From positions 3,498,892-3,562,891 of the forward strand of contig NZ_KB900614.1 in assembly GCF_000379065.1 (NCBI RefSeq): 64,000 nt of DNA, written 5' to 3'. Positions 42,982-51,800 of this stretch are shown one piece after another. Source of the stretch: Salinispora mooreana. Its GTDB lineage: Bacteria > Actinomycetota > Actinomycetes > Mycobacteriales > Micromonosporaceae. The first letter of the stretch is position 1. Each line of letters opens with the position of its first letter. Below the pieces are notes generated by a model that saw nothing but the letters and a program-made list of their open reading frames with translations, was not told the DNA's origin and made no database searches. Position numbers and translations under genes: made by a program.

Positions 42982-45120
42982 TCAACCGGCGACCGCCAGG
43001 GCCAGCGGAAGCACCTCCGGTGCTCCCGCCCGACGCAGTTCCCGGGCCACCATCGTCATGGTCCACCCCGAGTCGACGAGGTCGTCAACGAGCAGTACCG
43101 GCCCGGCCAGTCCGGCCAGGGCATCGGCCAGCTCCGACGGCAGGGCCACCGCACCGTGCAGGGCGCGTACCCGTTGTGCGCTGTTGCCGCGGGCCCCACC
43201 CCCAGCGGATACCGAAACGGTGCCAAGAAGTGGCATTCGCCCCACCGCGGCGATCCGCCCGGCGAGCGAGGTGACCAGCCGCGTGTGGCGGGAGCCGACC
43301 GCGACCACCCCGACGGGGCGAAGCGGCCAGGGGTCGGTGCCGTGCGCCCACTCCCGGAGCACCTCCACCACAGCGGCAACCACATCGTCGGGCGCCTCCA
43401 CATCGGCCGTGTCCGGCCCGACGAGTTCACGCAGCCGCCCGCCCCAGCCGAGGTCAGAGAGGCGTCCGACGGCCCGACCGGGCAGCGCCAGCTCCGGGAG
43501 GGCGATCCGCCCCCGCAGGGGCACCTCCACCGCGGCAAGGCCAGTTGGCCAGAGCTTTTTGGGGGCAATCTCGACACCGGCGCGGCCGAGGAAGGCCTCG
43601 GCCGCCCGCAGGGCCTCCGCGGACAGCTCCGCGGTGAAGGTCGGTGCGGCACACCGGTCGCATCGACCACAGTCGATTGCCCCAGCGTCGTCCAGGCACT
43701 CCCGCAGATAGCGAAGACGGCAGCCGGAGGTGGTCGCGTACTCCCGCATCGCCGCCTGTTCGGCGGTGCGGGCCGCGGCGACCCGACGCAACCGGACCTC
43801 GTCGTAGGTCCAGGGCTCACCGGTGGCGATCCAGCCACCGCGTACCCGGCGAACCGCGCCGTCCACGTCCAGAACCTTGAGCATCAGCTCCAACCGGGTA
43901 CGGCGCAAATCCACGATCGGCTCGAGCGCCGGGGTGGAGCGGGGACGGTCGGTGGACAGGGCGGCCAGCACCGACCGCACCTGGCCCTCCGGCGGGAAGG
44001 CCAGCGCGGCGAAGTATCGCCAGATCGCGGCGTCCTCGGCGCCACCGGGCAGGAGCAGCACCTCGGCGTGGGCGACGGCCCGGCCGGCCCGGCCGACCTG
44101 CTGGTAGTACGCGATCGGCGACGGTGGCGCGCCGAGGTGCACCACGAACCCGAGGTCGGGCTTGTCGAAACCCATGCCGAGCGCGCTCGTGGCCACCAGT
44201 GCCTTGATCTTGTTGTCGAGGAGATCCTGCTCGGCGGCGCGGCGGTCCGCGTCGTCAGCCTGGCCGGTGTACGAGGCCACGGGGTAGCCCCGGGACCGGA
44301 GGAACTCGGCGATCTCCATCGCCGCGGCCACCGTCAACGTGTAGATGATGCCGGAGCCGGGGAGTTCGTCCAGGTGGTCGGCGAGCCAGGCCAGCCGGTA
44401 CGCCGGGCCGGGCAGGTCGACCACGCCGAACCGCAGCGACTCCCGGTCCAGGCTGCCCCGCAGCACCAGGGTCTCGGGCTCCGCCCCGAGCCGGGACGTC
44501 GCACCGAGCTGCTCGGCGACGTCCTGGGTGACCCGGGCGTTGGCGGTGGCCGTGGTGGCGAGCACCGGCGTGCCGGCCGGCAGGTTGCCGAGGAACGTCC
44601 GCAGCCGGCGATAGTCGGGGCGGAAGTCGTGCCCCCAGTCGGAGACGCAGTGCGCCTCATCCACCACCAGCAGCCCGGTGGTGGCTGCCAGTTTCGGCAG
44701 TACGGTGTCCCGGAAGTCCGGATTGTTGAGCCGTTCCGGGCTGATCAGGAGCACGTCCACCGTCCCCGCGTGGATCTCCCCGGTGATCTCGTCCCACTCG
44801 TCGAGGTTCGCGGAGTTGATGGTCCGGGCCCGGATCCCGGCCCGGGCAGCCGCGTCAACCTGGTTGCGCATCAACGCCAGCAACGGGGAGACGATCACCG
44901 TCGGTCCGTGCTCGCCGGCCGTCCGCAGCAGCGCGGTGGCCACGAAGTAGACCGCTGACTTACCCCAACCGGTGCGCTGGACGCAGAGCACCCGCCGCCG
45001 GTCGACCACCAGCGCCTCGATCGCCCGCCACTGGTCGTCGCGGAGCCGGGCGTCCTCTCCGGCCAACCGCCGCAGCACCGTCTCAGCCTGCTCGCGCACC
45101 GCAGTTCGATCCTGGCCCAT
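42982..45120 (-). CDS. RecQ-type DNA helicase fused to a phosphoribosyltransferase-like domain
   Basis: A 712-residue protein. Superfamily 2 motifs are complete: LRDDQWRAIEAL, Walker A RTGWGKS (residues 49-55), DEAHCVSDWGHDFRPDY, TATAN, then ATSALGMGFDKPDL and QQVGRAGR. A zinc site (CRLRYLREC, then CGRCDRC) follows. The last 170 residues are unlike RecQ and end in VLLVDDLVDSGWTMTM, the PRPP-binding motif of phosphoribosyltransferases. The RQC winged helix and HRDC domain are not evident. The fused domain suggests a role linking DNA repair to nucleotide metabolism, or a sensor function. Single gene. Confidence 0.88.
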   Translation of the reverse strand: MGQDRTAVREQAETVLRRLAGEDARLRDDQWRAIEALVVDRRRVLCVQRTGWGKSAVYFVATALLRTAGEHGPTVIVSPLLALMRNQVDAAARAGIRARTINSANLDEWDEITGEIHAGTVDVLLISPERLNNPDFRDTVLPKLAATTGLLVVDEAHCVSDWGHDFRPDYRRLRTFLGNLPAGTPVLATTATANARVTQDVAEQLGATSRLGAEPETLVLRGSLDRESLRFGVVDLPGPAYRLAWLADHLDELPGSGIIYTLTVAAAMEIAEFLRSRGYPVASYTGQADDADRRAAEQDLLDNKIKALVATSALGMGFDKPDLGFVVHLGAPPSPIAYYQQVGRAGRAVAHAEVLLLPGGAEDAAIWRYFAALAFPPEGQVRSVLAALSTDRPRSTPALEPIVDLRRTRLELMLKVLDVDGAVRRVRGGWIATGEPWTYDEVRLRRVAAARTAEQAAMREYATTSGCRLRYLRECLDDAGAIDCGRCDRCAAPTFTAELSAEALRAAEAFLGRAGVEIAPKKLWPTGLAAVEVPLRGRIALPELALPGRAVGRLSDLGWGGRLRELVGPDTADVEAPDDVVAAVVEVLREWAHGTDPWPLRPVGVVAVGSRHTRLVTSLAGRIAAVGRMPLLGTVSVSAGGGARGNSAQRVRALHGAVALPSELADALAGLAGPVLLVDDLVDSGWTMTMVARELRRAGAPEVLPLALAVAG

Positions 45121-45224
45121 CAGGCATTTCTACCAGTGCTCCCGGCGCTGGCGCGGGGCTGTCGGTTGGCGAGGCTATAAAATGATCGACTGCGCTCTTC
45201 CCCAACATTTGCGAGGCAGCACGC

Positions 45225-46049
45225 ATGACACAGCGCATCCAGGCCACTTCCCTGATCCGGCGGACCGCCGTCGGATCAGCCACCCTCCTGGCCGCCGGCC
45301 TGCTATTGGCGGGGTGCGGAGTGGTGGACAGGGAGCCGTCGCCATCCCCCAGCCCCCCGGCTGACCCGAAGGAAGCCCTACTCGCCGCGGTGCCGGACGA
45401 GACAACGCCGGCGTTCCGTTTCTCCGGCGCGGAGCCCGACGGCACGGCTCTCTCCGGCTTCGTTGACCCGACGGGCAAGGGGATGGAACTGGTTGTCGCT
45501 ATGTCCGAGGGCGAGGGCGAGGGCGAGGGCGAGTTAAGTGTGGTGATGTCCTTCTGGGTGATTGACCAGGACACGTGGCTGAAGGTGGACTTCGGGGACA
45601 CGCCCGAGCTACACGACCTACTCGGAGTCGAGCCGGAGCAGTGGGTGGAGCTCGACCAGAGCAAGCTCACCGACGACTCGCTGACGTACGACCTCGCCGA
45701 TGTCGGCAACACCGGGGTGATCATAGAGGCGGCCGACGATGTGCAGCTACATGCCGATGGCTCATACACCGGCACGGTCGACCTGACCGATGAGCCGAAG
45801 GCCGCCGAGGTGTTGGTTGACGGGGACATCACGGCGTTGGGCGACGCGGCGGCATCGATTCCGTTCACCGCGATGATCGGAGCAGACGGCAACCTCGAGA
45901 CGCTGTCCGTCGACGTTCCCGCCAGCGACGAGCAACCAGCCGGCGAGTACCTGGTGAAGTACTTCGACTACAGCGAGGTGCCGGCGATCACTCCGCCCGC
46001 CGGTAACGTGGTGCCAGCGCCCGCCAAGGTCTACGAACTGCTGGGCTAG
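45225..46049 (+). CDS. Lipoprotein of LppX/LprG-like size and layout
   Basis: A 274-residue exported protein. The signal peptide ends in a lipobox (LLLAGCGVVD, Cys near residue 31), followed by a Pro/Ser linker and a beta-rich domain. The mature part (FWVIDQDTWLKVDFGDTPEL; TGTVDLTDEPKA) resembles the LppX_LprAFG family, hydrophobic-cavity lipoproteins that carry lipids. A GAGGGC hexamer run encodes an acidic GEGEGEGE stretch. ATG 45225; a TATAAA box at 45176 may belong to its promoter. Confidence in the family is moderate. Confidence 0.75.
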   Translation: MTQRIQATSLIRRTAVGSATLLAAGLLLAGCGVVDREPSPSPSPPADPKEALLAAVPDETTPAFRFSGAEPDGTALSGFVDPTGKGMELVVAMSEGEGEGEGELSVVMSFWVIDQDTWLKVDFGDTPELHDLLGVEPEQWVELDQSKLTDDSLTYDLADVGNTGVIIEAADDVQLHADGSYTGTVDLTDEPKAAEVLVDGDITALGDAAASIPFTAMIGADGNLETLSVDVPASDEQPAGEYLVKYFDYSEVPAITPPAGNVVPAPAKVYELLG

Positions 46050-46055
46050 CGAGCG

Positions 46056-46081
46056 GACGGCGGCGGGGTACCGCCGCCGTC
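46056..46081. terminator. Shared hairpin between lipoprotein and SDR genes
   Basis: Perfect 11-bp arms (46056-46066 and 46071-46081) with a four-base loop lie between two convergent genes and touch the SDR stop codon. Confidence 0.75.
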
Positions 46082-46826
46082 ACCGGCCCAGGACGGACCC
46101 ACCGTTGACGCCGAGCACCTGCCCGGTGACGTAGCCGGCGGCGGGGCCGGCGAGGTAGCGGACCGCCGCGGCGATGTCGTCCGGGGTGCCGGCCCGACCG
46201 ACCAGGGTGGCCGCGACCCGCCGGGCGTGCCCCTCGGCTGTCATCCGGGCACCGAAGAACTCGGTGTCGGCGACGTACCCGGGGCTGACCACGTTGACCG
46301 TGATCTGGTCCGGCCCGAGCCGCACCGCCAGGTCGTACGCCCAGCCGTGTAGCGCGGCCTTCGCCGCAGAGTACGGCCCGCCGCCACCCCGCTGCGCCGC
46401 GCTGGAGCCGACCAGGATCACCCGGCCACCGGGGCGCCGCAGTGCCGGCCACAGCGCCTCGGTGAGCAGGACGGCGGGGAGAAGGTTCGCCTCAAGACTG
46501 GCCCGCCACTGCTCGGCGACCCCGGCCAGGGTGTCGGGCTCCCCGGCGAGGTAGGCCCCGGCGTTGTTGACGACCGCGTCCACCGCCCGGCCTTCGACCG
46601 CCTCGACCACTCGGGGAACCTGCTGCGGATCGGTCAGGTCTGCCACCACCGCCTGGACCGCGCCGGGTCGCGCAAGGTCCCAGGAGAGTCGCGCCGTGGT
46701 GGCCCGCAGCGCCTCCTCCCGCCGGCCCACGACGAGCACATCGAAACCGTCAACGGCGAGCGCCTGCGCGGTGGCTGCCCCGATCCCGGTGCCACCCCCA
46801 CTGATCACGGCCAGTCGCTCGCCCAT
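46080..46826 (-). CDS. Short-chain dehydrogenase/reductase
   Basis: A 248-residue classical SDR. The cofactor motif is GGGTGIGAATAQAL, followed by VVGRREEALRA (Arg favours NADPH), the structural NNAG (VVNNAGAYLAG), the catalytic serine in ILVGSSAAQRG and the YSAAKAALHGW Tyr-Lys pair. The C-terminal GYVTGQVLGVNGGSVLGR is characteristic of the family. ATG 46826 has AGGAGG seven bases upstream. It is divergent from trkH across a region with two direct repeats. Substrate unknown. Confidence 0.9.
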   Translation of the reverse strand: MGERLAVISGGGTGIGAATAQALAVDGFDVLVVGRREEALRATTARLSWDLARPGAVQAVVADLTDPQQVPRVVEAVEGRAVDAVVNNAGAYLAGEPDTLAGVAEQWRASLEANLLPAVLLTEALWPALRRPGGRVILVGSSAAQRGGGGPYSAAKAALHGWAYDLAVRLGPDQITVNVVSPGYVADTEFFGARMTAEGHARRVAATLVGRAGTPDDIAAAVRYLAGPAAGYVTGQVLGVNGGSVLGR

Positions 46827-46860
46827 GCACTGTCCTCCTTCGAAGCCACCGTCGATCAGG

Positions 46861-46923
46861 AGGTTAGCGGGGTACGCCCACACCGGGGTGCCACCGGCCA
46901 CAGGTTGGCCGGAAACGCCCACA
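46861..46923. repeat. Two imperfect 22-bp direct repeats in a divergent promoter region
   Basis: 46861-46882 and 46902-46923 agree at 18 of 22 positions, both ending in ACGCCCACA, with a 41-bp period (about four helical turns). They sit between the SDR and trkH, so they look like tandem binding sites for one regulator. Confidence 0.6.
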
Positions 46924-47006
46924 GAAGGCCGATTTCTCGTCGCCGGTCGGCCCTCCAGAGTGCCATTTCCACCCCACCACCTAAGGTAAAAAGTGAAGAT
47001 TGTCCG

Positions 47007-48341
47007 GTGCATTGGCTGTTACGGCGCCCCGTTCGACTGGTGCCGATCGGGTTCGGCACAACGATCCTCATCGGCACCTTCGCGCTGATGCTGCCGTGGG
47101 CGACCGGCCAGCAGCGGCACACCCCGTTCGTCACCGCCCTCTTCACCTCGGCCTCCGCGGTCTCGGTGACCGGCTTGGCCGTGGTGGACACGCCAAACTA
47201 CTGGAACGACTTCGGCCTGGCGGTGATCACCATCCTCACCCAGGTCGGCGGCCTCGGCATCGTGACCGGCGCCACCCTGGTCATCCTGGTGGTATCCCAC
47301 CGACTCGGGCTGCGTAACCGGCTACTCGTGCAGGCCGAGACCGCCGAGTTCGGCCTCGGCAATGTCCGCCGGCTGCTGTTCCGGATCGCCGCCATCGCAC
47401 TGACCACCGAGGCGATCATCACCATCATCCTGACCCTGCGGCTGTGGGTTCGGCACGACTACGCCTTCGGCGAAGCGCTCTGGGTCGGCGTCTTCCACGC
47501 CGTCCAGGCCTTCAACAACGGTGGCTTCGCCCTCTACAGCGACGGCCTGGTCGGGTTCTCCAGCGACGCCTGGCTCATCGTGCCGATGGCCCTCGGGGCG
47601 CTCCTCGGCGGACTCGGCTTCCCGGCTCTGTTCGAGGCCGTCCGAGGTAGGCGACATCCGGCACGCTGGTCGATCTCCACCAAGCTCACCATCTGGGGCA
47701 GTGCGGCCCTGCTGATCATCGGCTTCGTCGCCCTCCTGGCCGCGGAGTGGTCCAACCCCTACACCCTGGGCATCCGCCCGTGGCCGGAGAAGCTCCTCGC
47801 CGCGTTCGCCCAGAACGCCTTCTTTCGTACCGGCGGTTTCCATGTGATCAACATCGAGGCGCTCGACGAGGAGAGCATCCCGGCGATCATCGCACTGATG
47901 TTCATTGGCGGCGGCAGCGCCAGCACTGCCGGCGGTATCAAGGTCAGCACCTTCTTCCTCCTCGCCTTCGTGATCTGGGCCGAGCTACGGGGCGAGCCGG
48001 ATGTCATCATCCGGCACCGCCGAGTCGCCACCGCCAGCCAACGACAGGCGGTCACGGTGACGCTGATCGGAGTGGCACTCGTGTTCGCCGGCACGGTGAC
48101 GTTGATCCTGCTGACCGAGGGAATGCCGCACCACGTGGCGCTCTTCGAGGTGACCTCGGCCTTCAGCACCGCCGGCCTCTCCCTCGGCGTCGCACCCGAC
48201 CTGCCCGATGGCGGGCAGTACGTACTTGTTGTCCTGATGTATGTCGGTCGGGTCGGATCATTGACCCTGGGTTCGGCGCTCGCGCTGAACACCCGACGAC
48301 GGCTGTACCGCTACCCGGAGGAGCAACCCCTTGTCGGCTAG
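47007..48341 (+). CDS. TrkH/KtrB-family potassium channel subunit
   Basis: A 444-residue membrane protein built from four M1-P-M2 repeats. Selectivity-filter-like turns with the conserved glycine are seen in ASAVSVTGLAVVDT, QAFNNGGFALYSD, NAFFRTGGFHVINI and SAFSTAGLSLGVA. This is the pore of a potassium uptake system; the partner TrkA/KtrA subunit is encoded next. GTG 47007 starts the conserved part (VHWLLRRPVRLVPIGFGTTI). It overlaps the downstream gene by 11 bases. Confidence 0.93.
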   Translation: MHWLLRRPVRLVPIGFGTTILIGTFALMLPWATGQQRHTPFVTALFTSASAVSVTGLAVVDTPNYWNDFGLAVITILTQVGGLGIVTGATLVILVVSHRLGLRNRLLVQAETAEFGLGNVRRLLFRIAAIALTTEAIITIILTLRLWVRHDYAFGEALWVGVFHAVQAFNNGGFALYSDGLVGFSSDAWLIVPMALGALLGGLGFPALFEAVRGRRHPARWSISTKLTIWGSAALLIIGFVALLAAEWSNPYTLGIRPWPEKLLAAFAQNAFFRTGGFHVINIEALDEESIPAIIALMFIGGGSASTAGGIKVSTFFLLAFVIWAELRGEPDVIIRHRRVATASQRQAVTVTLIGVALVFAGTVTLILLTEGMPHHVALFEVTSAFSTAGLSLGVAPDLPDGGQYVLVVLMYVGRVGSLTLGSALALNTRRRLYRYPEEQPLVG

Positions 48342-48999
48342 GAAAGACCAACACAGCGGGGTCATCGTGGTGGGGCTCGGACGCTTCGGCTCCCATGTCG
48401 CCGACACGCTCGTGCAGCTCGAGCATCCGGTGCTCGCCATCGACCAGGACGCGGAGCGGGTGCAGCGGTGGGCGAACCGGATCGACCGGGTGGTACAGGC
48501 CGACGCCACCGAAGAAAGGGCACTGAGCCAGCTCGGCGCGGCAGACCTCGAACGCGCCGTGGTATCCATCGGCGCCTCGATGGAGGCCAGCGTACTGTCC
48601 GTCCTGGCCCTCGTTGACCTGGGGATACCACAGATCTGGGCGCGGGCCCGCTCGCCGGAGCACGCGAAGATCCTCACCTCGGTCGGCGCGCACCACGTGG
48701 TTTTCCCCGAGGCGGAGGCCGGCGAACGGCTGGCCCATCTCATCGTCAGCCGGATGCTGGACTTCATGGAGTTCGGCGACGACTTCGCGATCGCCAAGGT
48801 CCGCACCCCAGAGAGCCTCACCGGCCGCCCGCTGCACGAGCTCAACCCGGAGGACCGCCACGGAGTACGGGTGGTGGCGGCGAAACTGGCTGGAAAGCGG
48901 TTCCAGGCGGCTGCCGATGACACCGTACTGGCCTCGGGGAGCATGCTGATCGTGGAGGGCACCATCGAACAGGTGCAGTCGTTCGCTGCGCTCAGCTAA
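48331..48999 (+). CDS. TrkA/KtrA-family potassium uptake regulatory subunit
   Basis: A 222-residue protein with an RCK_N Rossmann domain (VIVVGLGRFGSHVADTLVQL; nucleotide-binding acidic residue in VLAIDQDAERV) and an RCK_C domain from about residue 140 (EFGDDFAIAKVRTPESLTG). It binds nucleotides and gates the TrkH-type pore. The start appears to be TTG 48331: a strong GGAGGAG lies seven bases before it, inside trkH, and it overlaps the trkH stop. Confidence 0.92.
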   Translation: MSARKDQHSGVIVVGLGRFGSHVADTLVQLEHPVLAIDQDAERVQRWANRIDRVVQADATEERALSQLGAADLERAVVSIGASMEASVLSVLALVDLGIPQIWARARSPEHAKILTSVGAHHVVFPEAEAGERLAHLIVSRMLDFMEFGDDFAIAKVRTPESLTGRPLHELNPEDRHGVRVVAAKLAGKRFQAAADDTVLASGSMLIVEGTIEQVQSFAALS

Positions 49000-49020
49000 C
49001 CGCGGCGGAGGCGGCAGCGA

Positions 49021-50574
49021 TCACGCGGTCGCGAGCAGCTGGTCCACCGGGGCATAGTCATCGGTCAACACCAACGCGTCGCCGACGAACTCCTGCAGCG
49101 CCGCGCCGTCCAGCACGACCGCAGCCGGGTCGACCTCACTCAGCCGCTCTCGGACCGCGGCCAACGGCAACGGCGCGTCCGAGGCGACGATGACGAAGTT
49201 GGACCCCTGCTCACCGGCGAGCGCGGCCGGCGGGGCAATCAGGGCCACCTGCCGGAACTCGGCCGCGACTGTGGCCACCTCACTGCGGATGAAGCGCAGG
49301 GGCGGATAGTCGATGACGTTCTGCACGTACCCGCCGCCAGGACGGATCACCCGGCGAACCTCAGCGGCCATCTCCCGGGTAGCGAGGTGCCACGGCACCA
49401 CCAGATGCCCGAACGCGTCCCCCACCACCAGGTCCTGGCTCTCCGCCGACTCGGCGGTGACCAACATCCGGGCGTCCCCCACCACCGCGCGCAGCTCCGG
49501 CCCCTGACGCACACCGAGCTTCTCCTCACCCAGCTCGACCAGCCCGCCGTCAATCTCGAAGACCACGTTCTCGGTGCCCGGCCGGGTGGCGGTCAGATAC
49601 CGCGGCACGGTGAAACCACCTCCGCCCAGGTGCAGCGCGTCCAGCCGACGGCCCGCCGGCGCAATGACATCGGCGACCGCCCCGATCCACCGGGTGTACG
49701 CGTACTCCAGGTGGGTCGGGTCGGCCAGGTCCACGTATGAGTGCCGGGCCGAGTTGAGCAGCAGCGTACGCCCGCTCGCCCGGCCTGGGTCGGCTTCGAC
49801 GCGGGCGCAGTGGTAGGCCGTCTCGATGTCACACGGGTTCGGGGCGACCGTGGTCAGTCCGGCGCCGAGCAGGCCGAGCACGGCCAGGCTGGCCGACACC
49901 CGGGCCGGGCCGGTCGGCTGCTCACCCGCCGTCCGCCTCAGCCACCCGCCGAGAAGCAGCCCGGTAAGCCCCAGGGAGACCGCCAGGCCGAGCAGGATCA
50001 CCGTGCTGGGCAGCGCGGCCACCAACACGAAGCCGGTGACCAGGGTGGCGGTGACCGCACCCAGGGTGCCGATCGAGGAGAGCCGACCGACGACCTGGCC
50101 GGTCCGGCGCAGGTCGGACAGCTGCAGTTTGACCACCATCGGGGTGACCGCCGACAGCAGCATCGCCGGCACGAAGACGGCCAGCGCGACGAGCAGCAGG
50201 ATCGCGGACGCCGCCCCGCCCCGCAGCACTTCCCCGGCGTACCGAACCGCGGGCAGGGTCACCGCGGTGGCGATACCGGCCAGGACCAGCGCCGGGGCCA
50301 GCAGGGTACGTGGGTCCCGACGGTCCGCGAGCCACCCGCCGGCCCACGCCCCGTACGCGATCGCGGCCAACGCGATGCCGATCACCGAGCTGGTCACCTG
50401 GAGGGTCACCCCGACGTACGGACCGACCAGGCGCAGCGCGGCTGTCTCCAGCACCAGAACCGCTCCGCTGGAGAAGAAGACCAGAAACGCGGCCAGCCCT
50501 TTGGGCAGGGCCGGACCGATAGCCGACCCGAGTCGGGCCGCCCGGACGGGAGTGTGGGACGAGGCGGAGTTCAC
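49021..50574 (-). CDS. Membrane protein fused to a spermidine synthase-like domain
   Basis: A 517-residue two-part protein. Residues 1-240 contain seven to eight membrane segments (FLVFFSSGAVLVLETAALR). Residues 260-517 are a Rossmann-like polyamine synthase domain: LHLGGGGFTVPRYLTATRPG, VFEIDGGLVELGEEKLG, VVGDARMLV, and DLVVGDAFGHLVVP. Such fusions are known in actinobacteria; whether they make polyamines is unclear. The GTG start is at 50574. It is convergent with trkA, 21 bp away. Confidence 0.85.
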   Translation of the reverse strand: MNSASSHTPVRAARLGSAIGPALPKGLAAFLVFFSSGAVLVLETAALRLVGPYVGVTLQVTSSVIGIALAAIAYGAWAGGWLADRRDPRTLLAPALVLAGIATAVTLPAVRYAGEVLRGGAASAILLLVALAVFVPAMLLSAVTPMVVKLQLSDLRRTGQVVGRLSSIGTLGAVTATLVTGFVLVAALPSTVILLGLAVSLGLTGLLLGGWLRRTAGEQPTGPARVSASLAVLGLLGAGLTTVAPNPCDIETAYHCARVEADPGRASGRTLLLNSARHSYVDLADPTHLEYAYTRWIGAVADVIAPAGRRLDALHLGGGGFTVPRYLTATRPGTENVVFEIDGGLVELGEEKLGVRQGPELRAVVGDARMLVTAESAESQDLVVGDAFGHLVVPWHLATREMAAEVRRVIRPGGGYVQNVIDYPPLRFIRSEVATVAAEFRQVALIAPPAALAGEQGSNFVIVASDAPLPLAAVRERLSEVDPAAVVLDGAALQEFVGDALVLTDDYAPVDQLLATA

Positions 50575-50610
50575 CCGCGCGATGGTACGCAGCGAGGCGG
50601 CCCGCCCGAG

Positions 50611-51624
50611 TCAGTACATCGAAACATGAACGTGATTGGTGTGGTCAGCGGCGGGACTCCCGCCGCCGCTATATGCTCGCCAACCGGTATTTGGCATCCA
50701 TATCTGCCTATACCAGATGACGTACATCACACCGAGTCGGCTCGCATTGTTCTTCAGGTAGGTCGCGAGCCGGTCACCGTACGCCTTGTCGCCGCCGGTC
50801 GCCGTGACGTTCTCGAACCCACCGGATGCGGCGGAGAAGTCACAGGCCTTCCCCTTCGGGTGCTCGCCACCACCGCCGCTGCGGAAACAGGAGACGTGCC
50901 GTTTGAAGCCGTCCGCCTGGGACTGCTTGAGCATGTGCAGGGTGCGCGGAGATATGCAGCCTGAGGTGGTCGGGTCGTTGACCGAGCAGGACTCCGACGG
51001 CCAGGAGCCGTTCGAGTTCCGGGGCGCTGACGCGGCGCTGGCTGAACCGCCACCGAACCCGGAGCCGCCCCCCGAGCTGACCGCGGCGAGCGCCGCCTCC
51101 GCCTTCTTCTTGTTCTTTGCCAGGACGTCGAGCTGCTTCTCCTGCTCGCGGACCTCGGAGTCAATCGCGATCTTGGCGTTCTTCGCGGTCTCCCGAACCT
51201 CGGTCAACTCGCGCACCCGACGGCCGTCCCGCTGGGCCATCACGTCCAGATTCATCGCTCGATTCAGGAACTCGTCGGGCGATGTGCTCTCCAACAACGT
51301 CGCCATCGGGGTGAGTCGACCCAACCGGTACGACTGCGCGGCCACCGCGCCCACCTGGGCGGTCAGGTCAGTCAGCCGCGACTCGACCGCCTTCAGCTCC
51401 GCGGCCAGTTCCTCCTGCCGACGCGTGGAGTTCTTCAGCTTGGCCGTGGCGTCGATGTGCGCCTTGGCGGCGGCCGTCAGCGCTTTCCGTAACTTCTCGC
51501 TGCCGCCCTCACCCGGCTCGGCCTGGGCCGGAACGGCACCGAGCAGCACCGCCACGGCCACGGCCACCGCCACGGCCAGGACAGTCAGCGGACGGGAACC
51601 CCCGCGGGGCAGGACTGTGCGCAC
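50611..51624 (-). CDS. Secreted coiled-coil protein with C-terminal cell-wall-type domain
   Basis: A 337-residue exported protein. A signal peptide with an Ala-Val repeat core ends at AQA-EPG (about residue 36). A coiled coil follows (about residues 45-195), resembling the N-terminal part of NlpC/P60-associated proteins. A Gly/Ser linker leads to a C-terminal domain of about 110 residues with paired cysteines (SCFRSGGGGEHPKGKACDFS) and HTNHVHVS at the end, reminiscent of D-Ala-D-Ala carboxypeptidase/VanY-like zinc folds. GTG 51624 has AAGGA seven bases upstream. Probable envelope enzyme or regulator. Confidence 0.75.
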   Translation of the reverse strand: MRTVLPRGGSRPLTVLAVAVAVAVAVLLGAVPAQAEPGEGGSEKLRKALTAAAKAHIDATAKLKNSTRRQEELAAELKAVESRLTDLTAQVGAVAAQSYRLGRLTPMATLLESTSPDEFLNRAMNLDVMAQRDGRRVRELTEVRETAKNAKIAIDSEVREQEKQLDVLAKNKKKAEAALAAVSSGGGSGFGGGSASAASAPRNSNGSWPSESCSVNDPTTSGCISPRTLHMLKQSQADGFKRHVSCFRSGGGGEHPKGKACDFSAASGGFENVTATGGDKAYGDRLATYLKNNASRLGVMYVIWYRQIWMPNTGWRAYSGGGSPAADHTNHVHVSMY

Positions 51625-51800
51625 AGTGGATCCTTCCCGAGTGCCATCAGCCCCCGCGAACCCCGCTGGTCGGTGGTCCCATCGGCGCCGCACGGCGGCC
51701 AGCGGGCGGAGACCGTCGGCCACAATACCGGACCGACCAGCGCTGCGAGACCCCCAAATGCGCTGGCTTGGCGCGGGTTGACGCTGGGTGGCACATGCCC

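Noticed and set aside
42712..44958. 748-codon plus-strand frame opposite recQ
   Set aside because: Composition is shadow-like (Gly/Arg/Gln/His) and the RecQ motifs on the minus strand are unambiguous.
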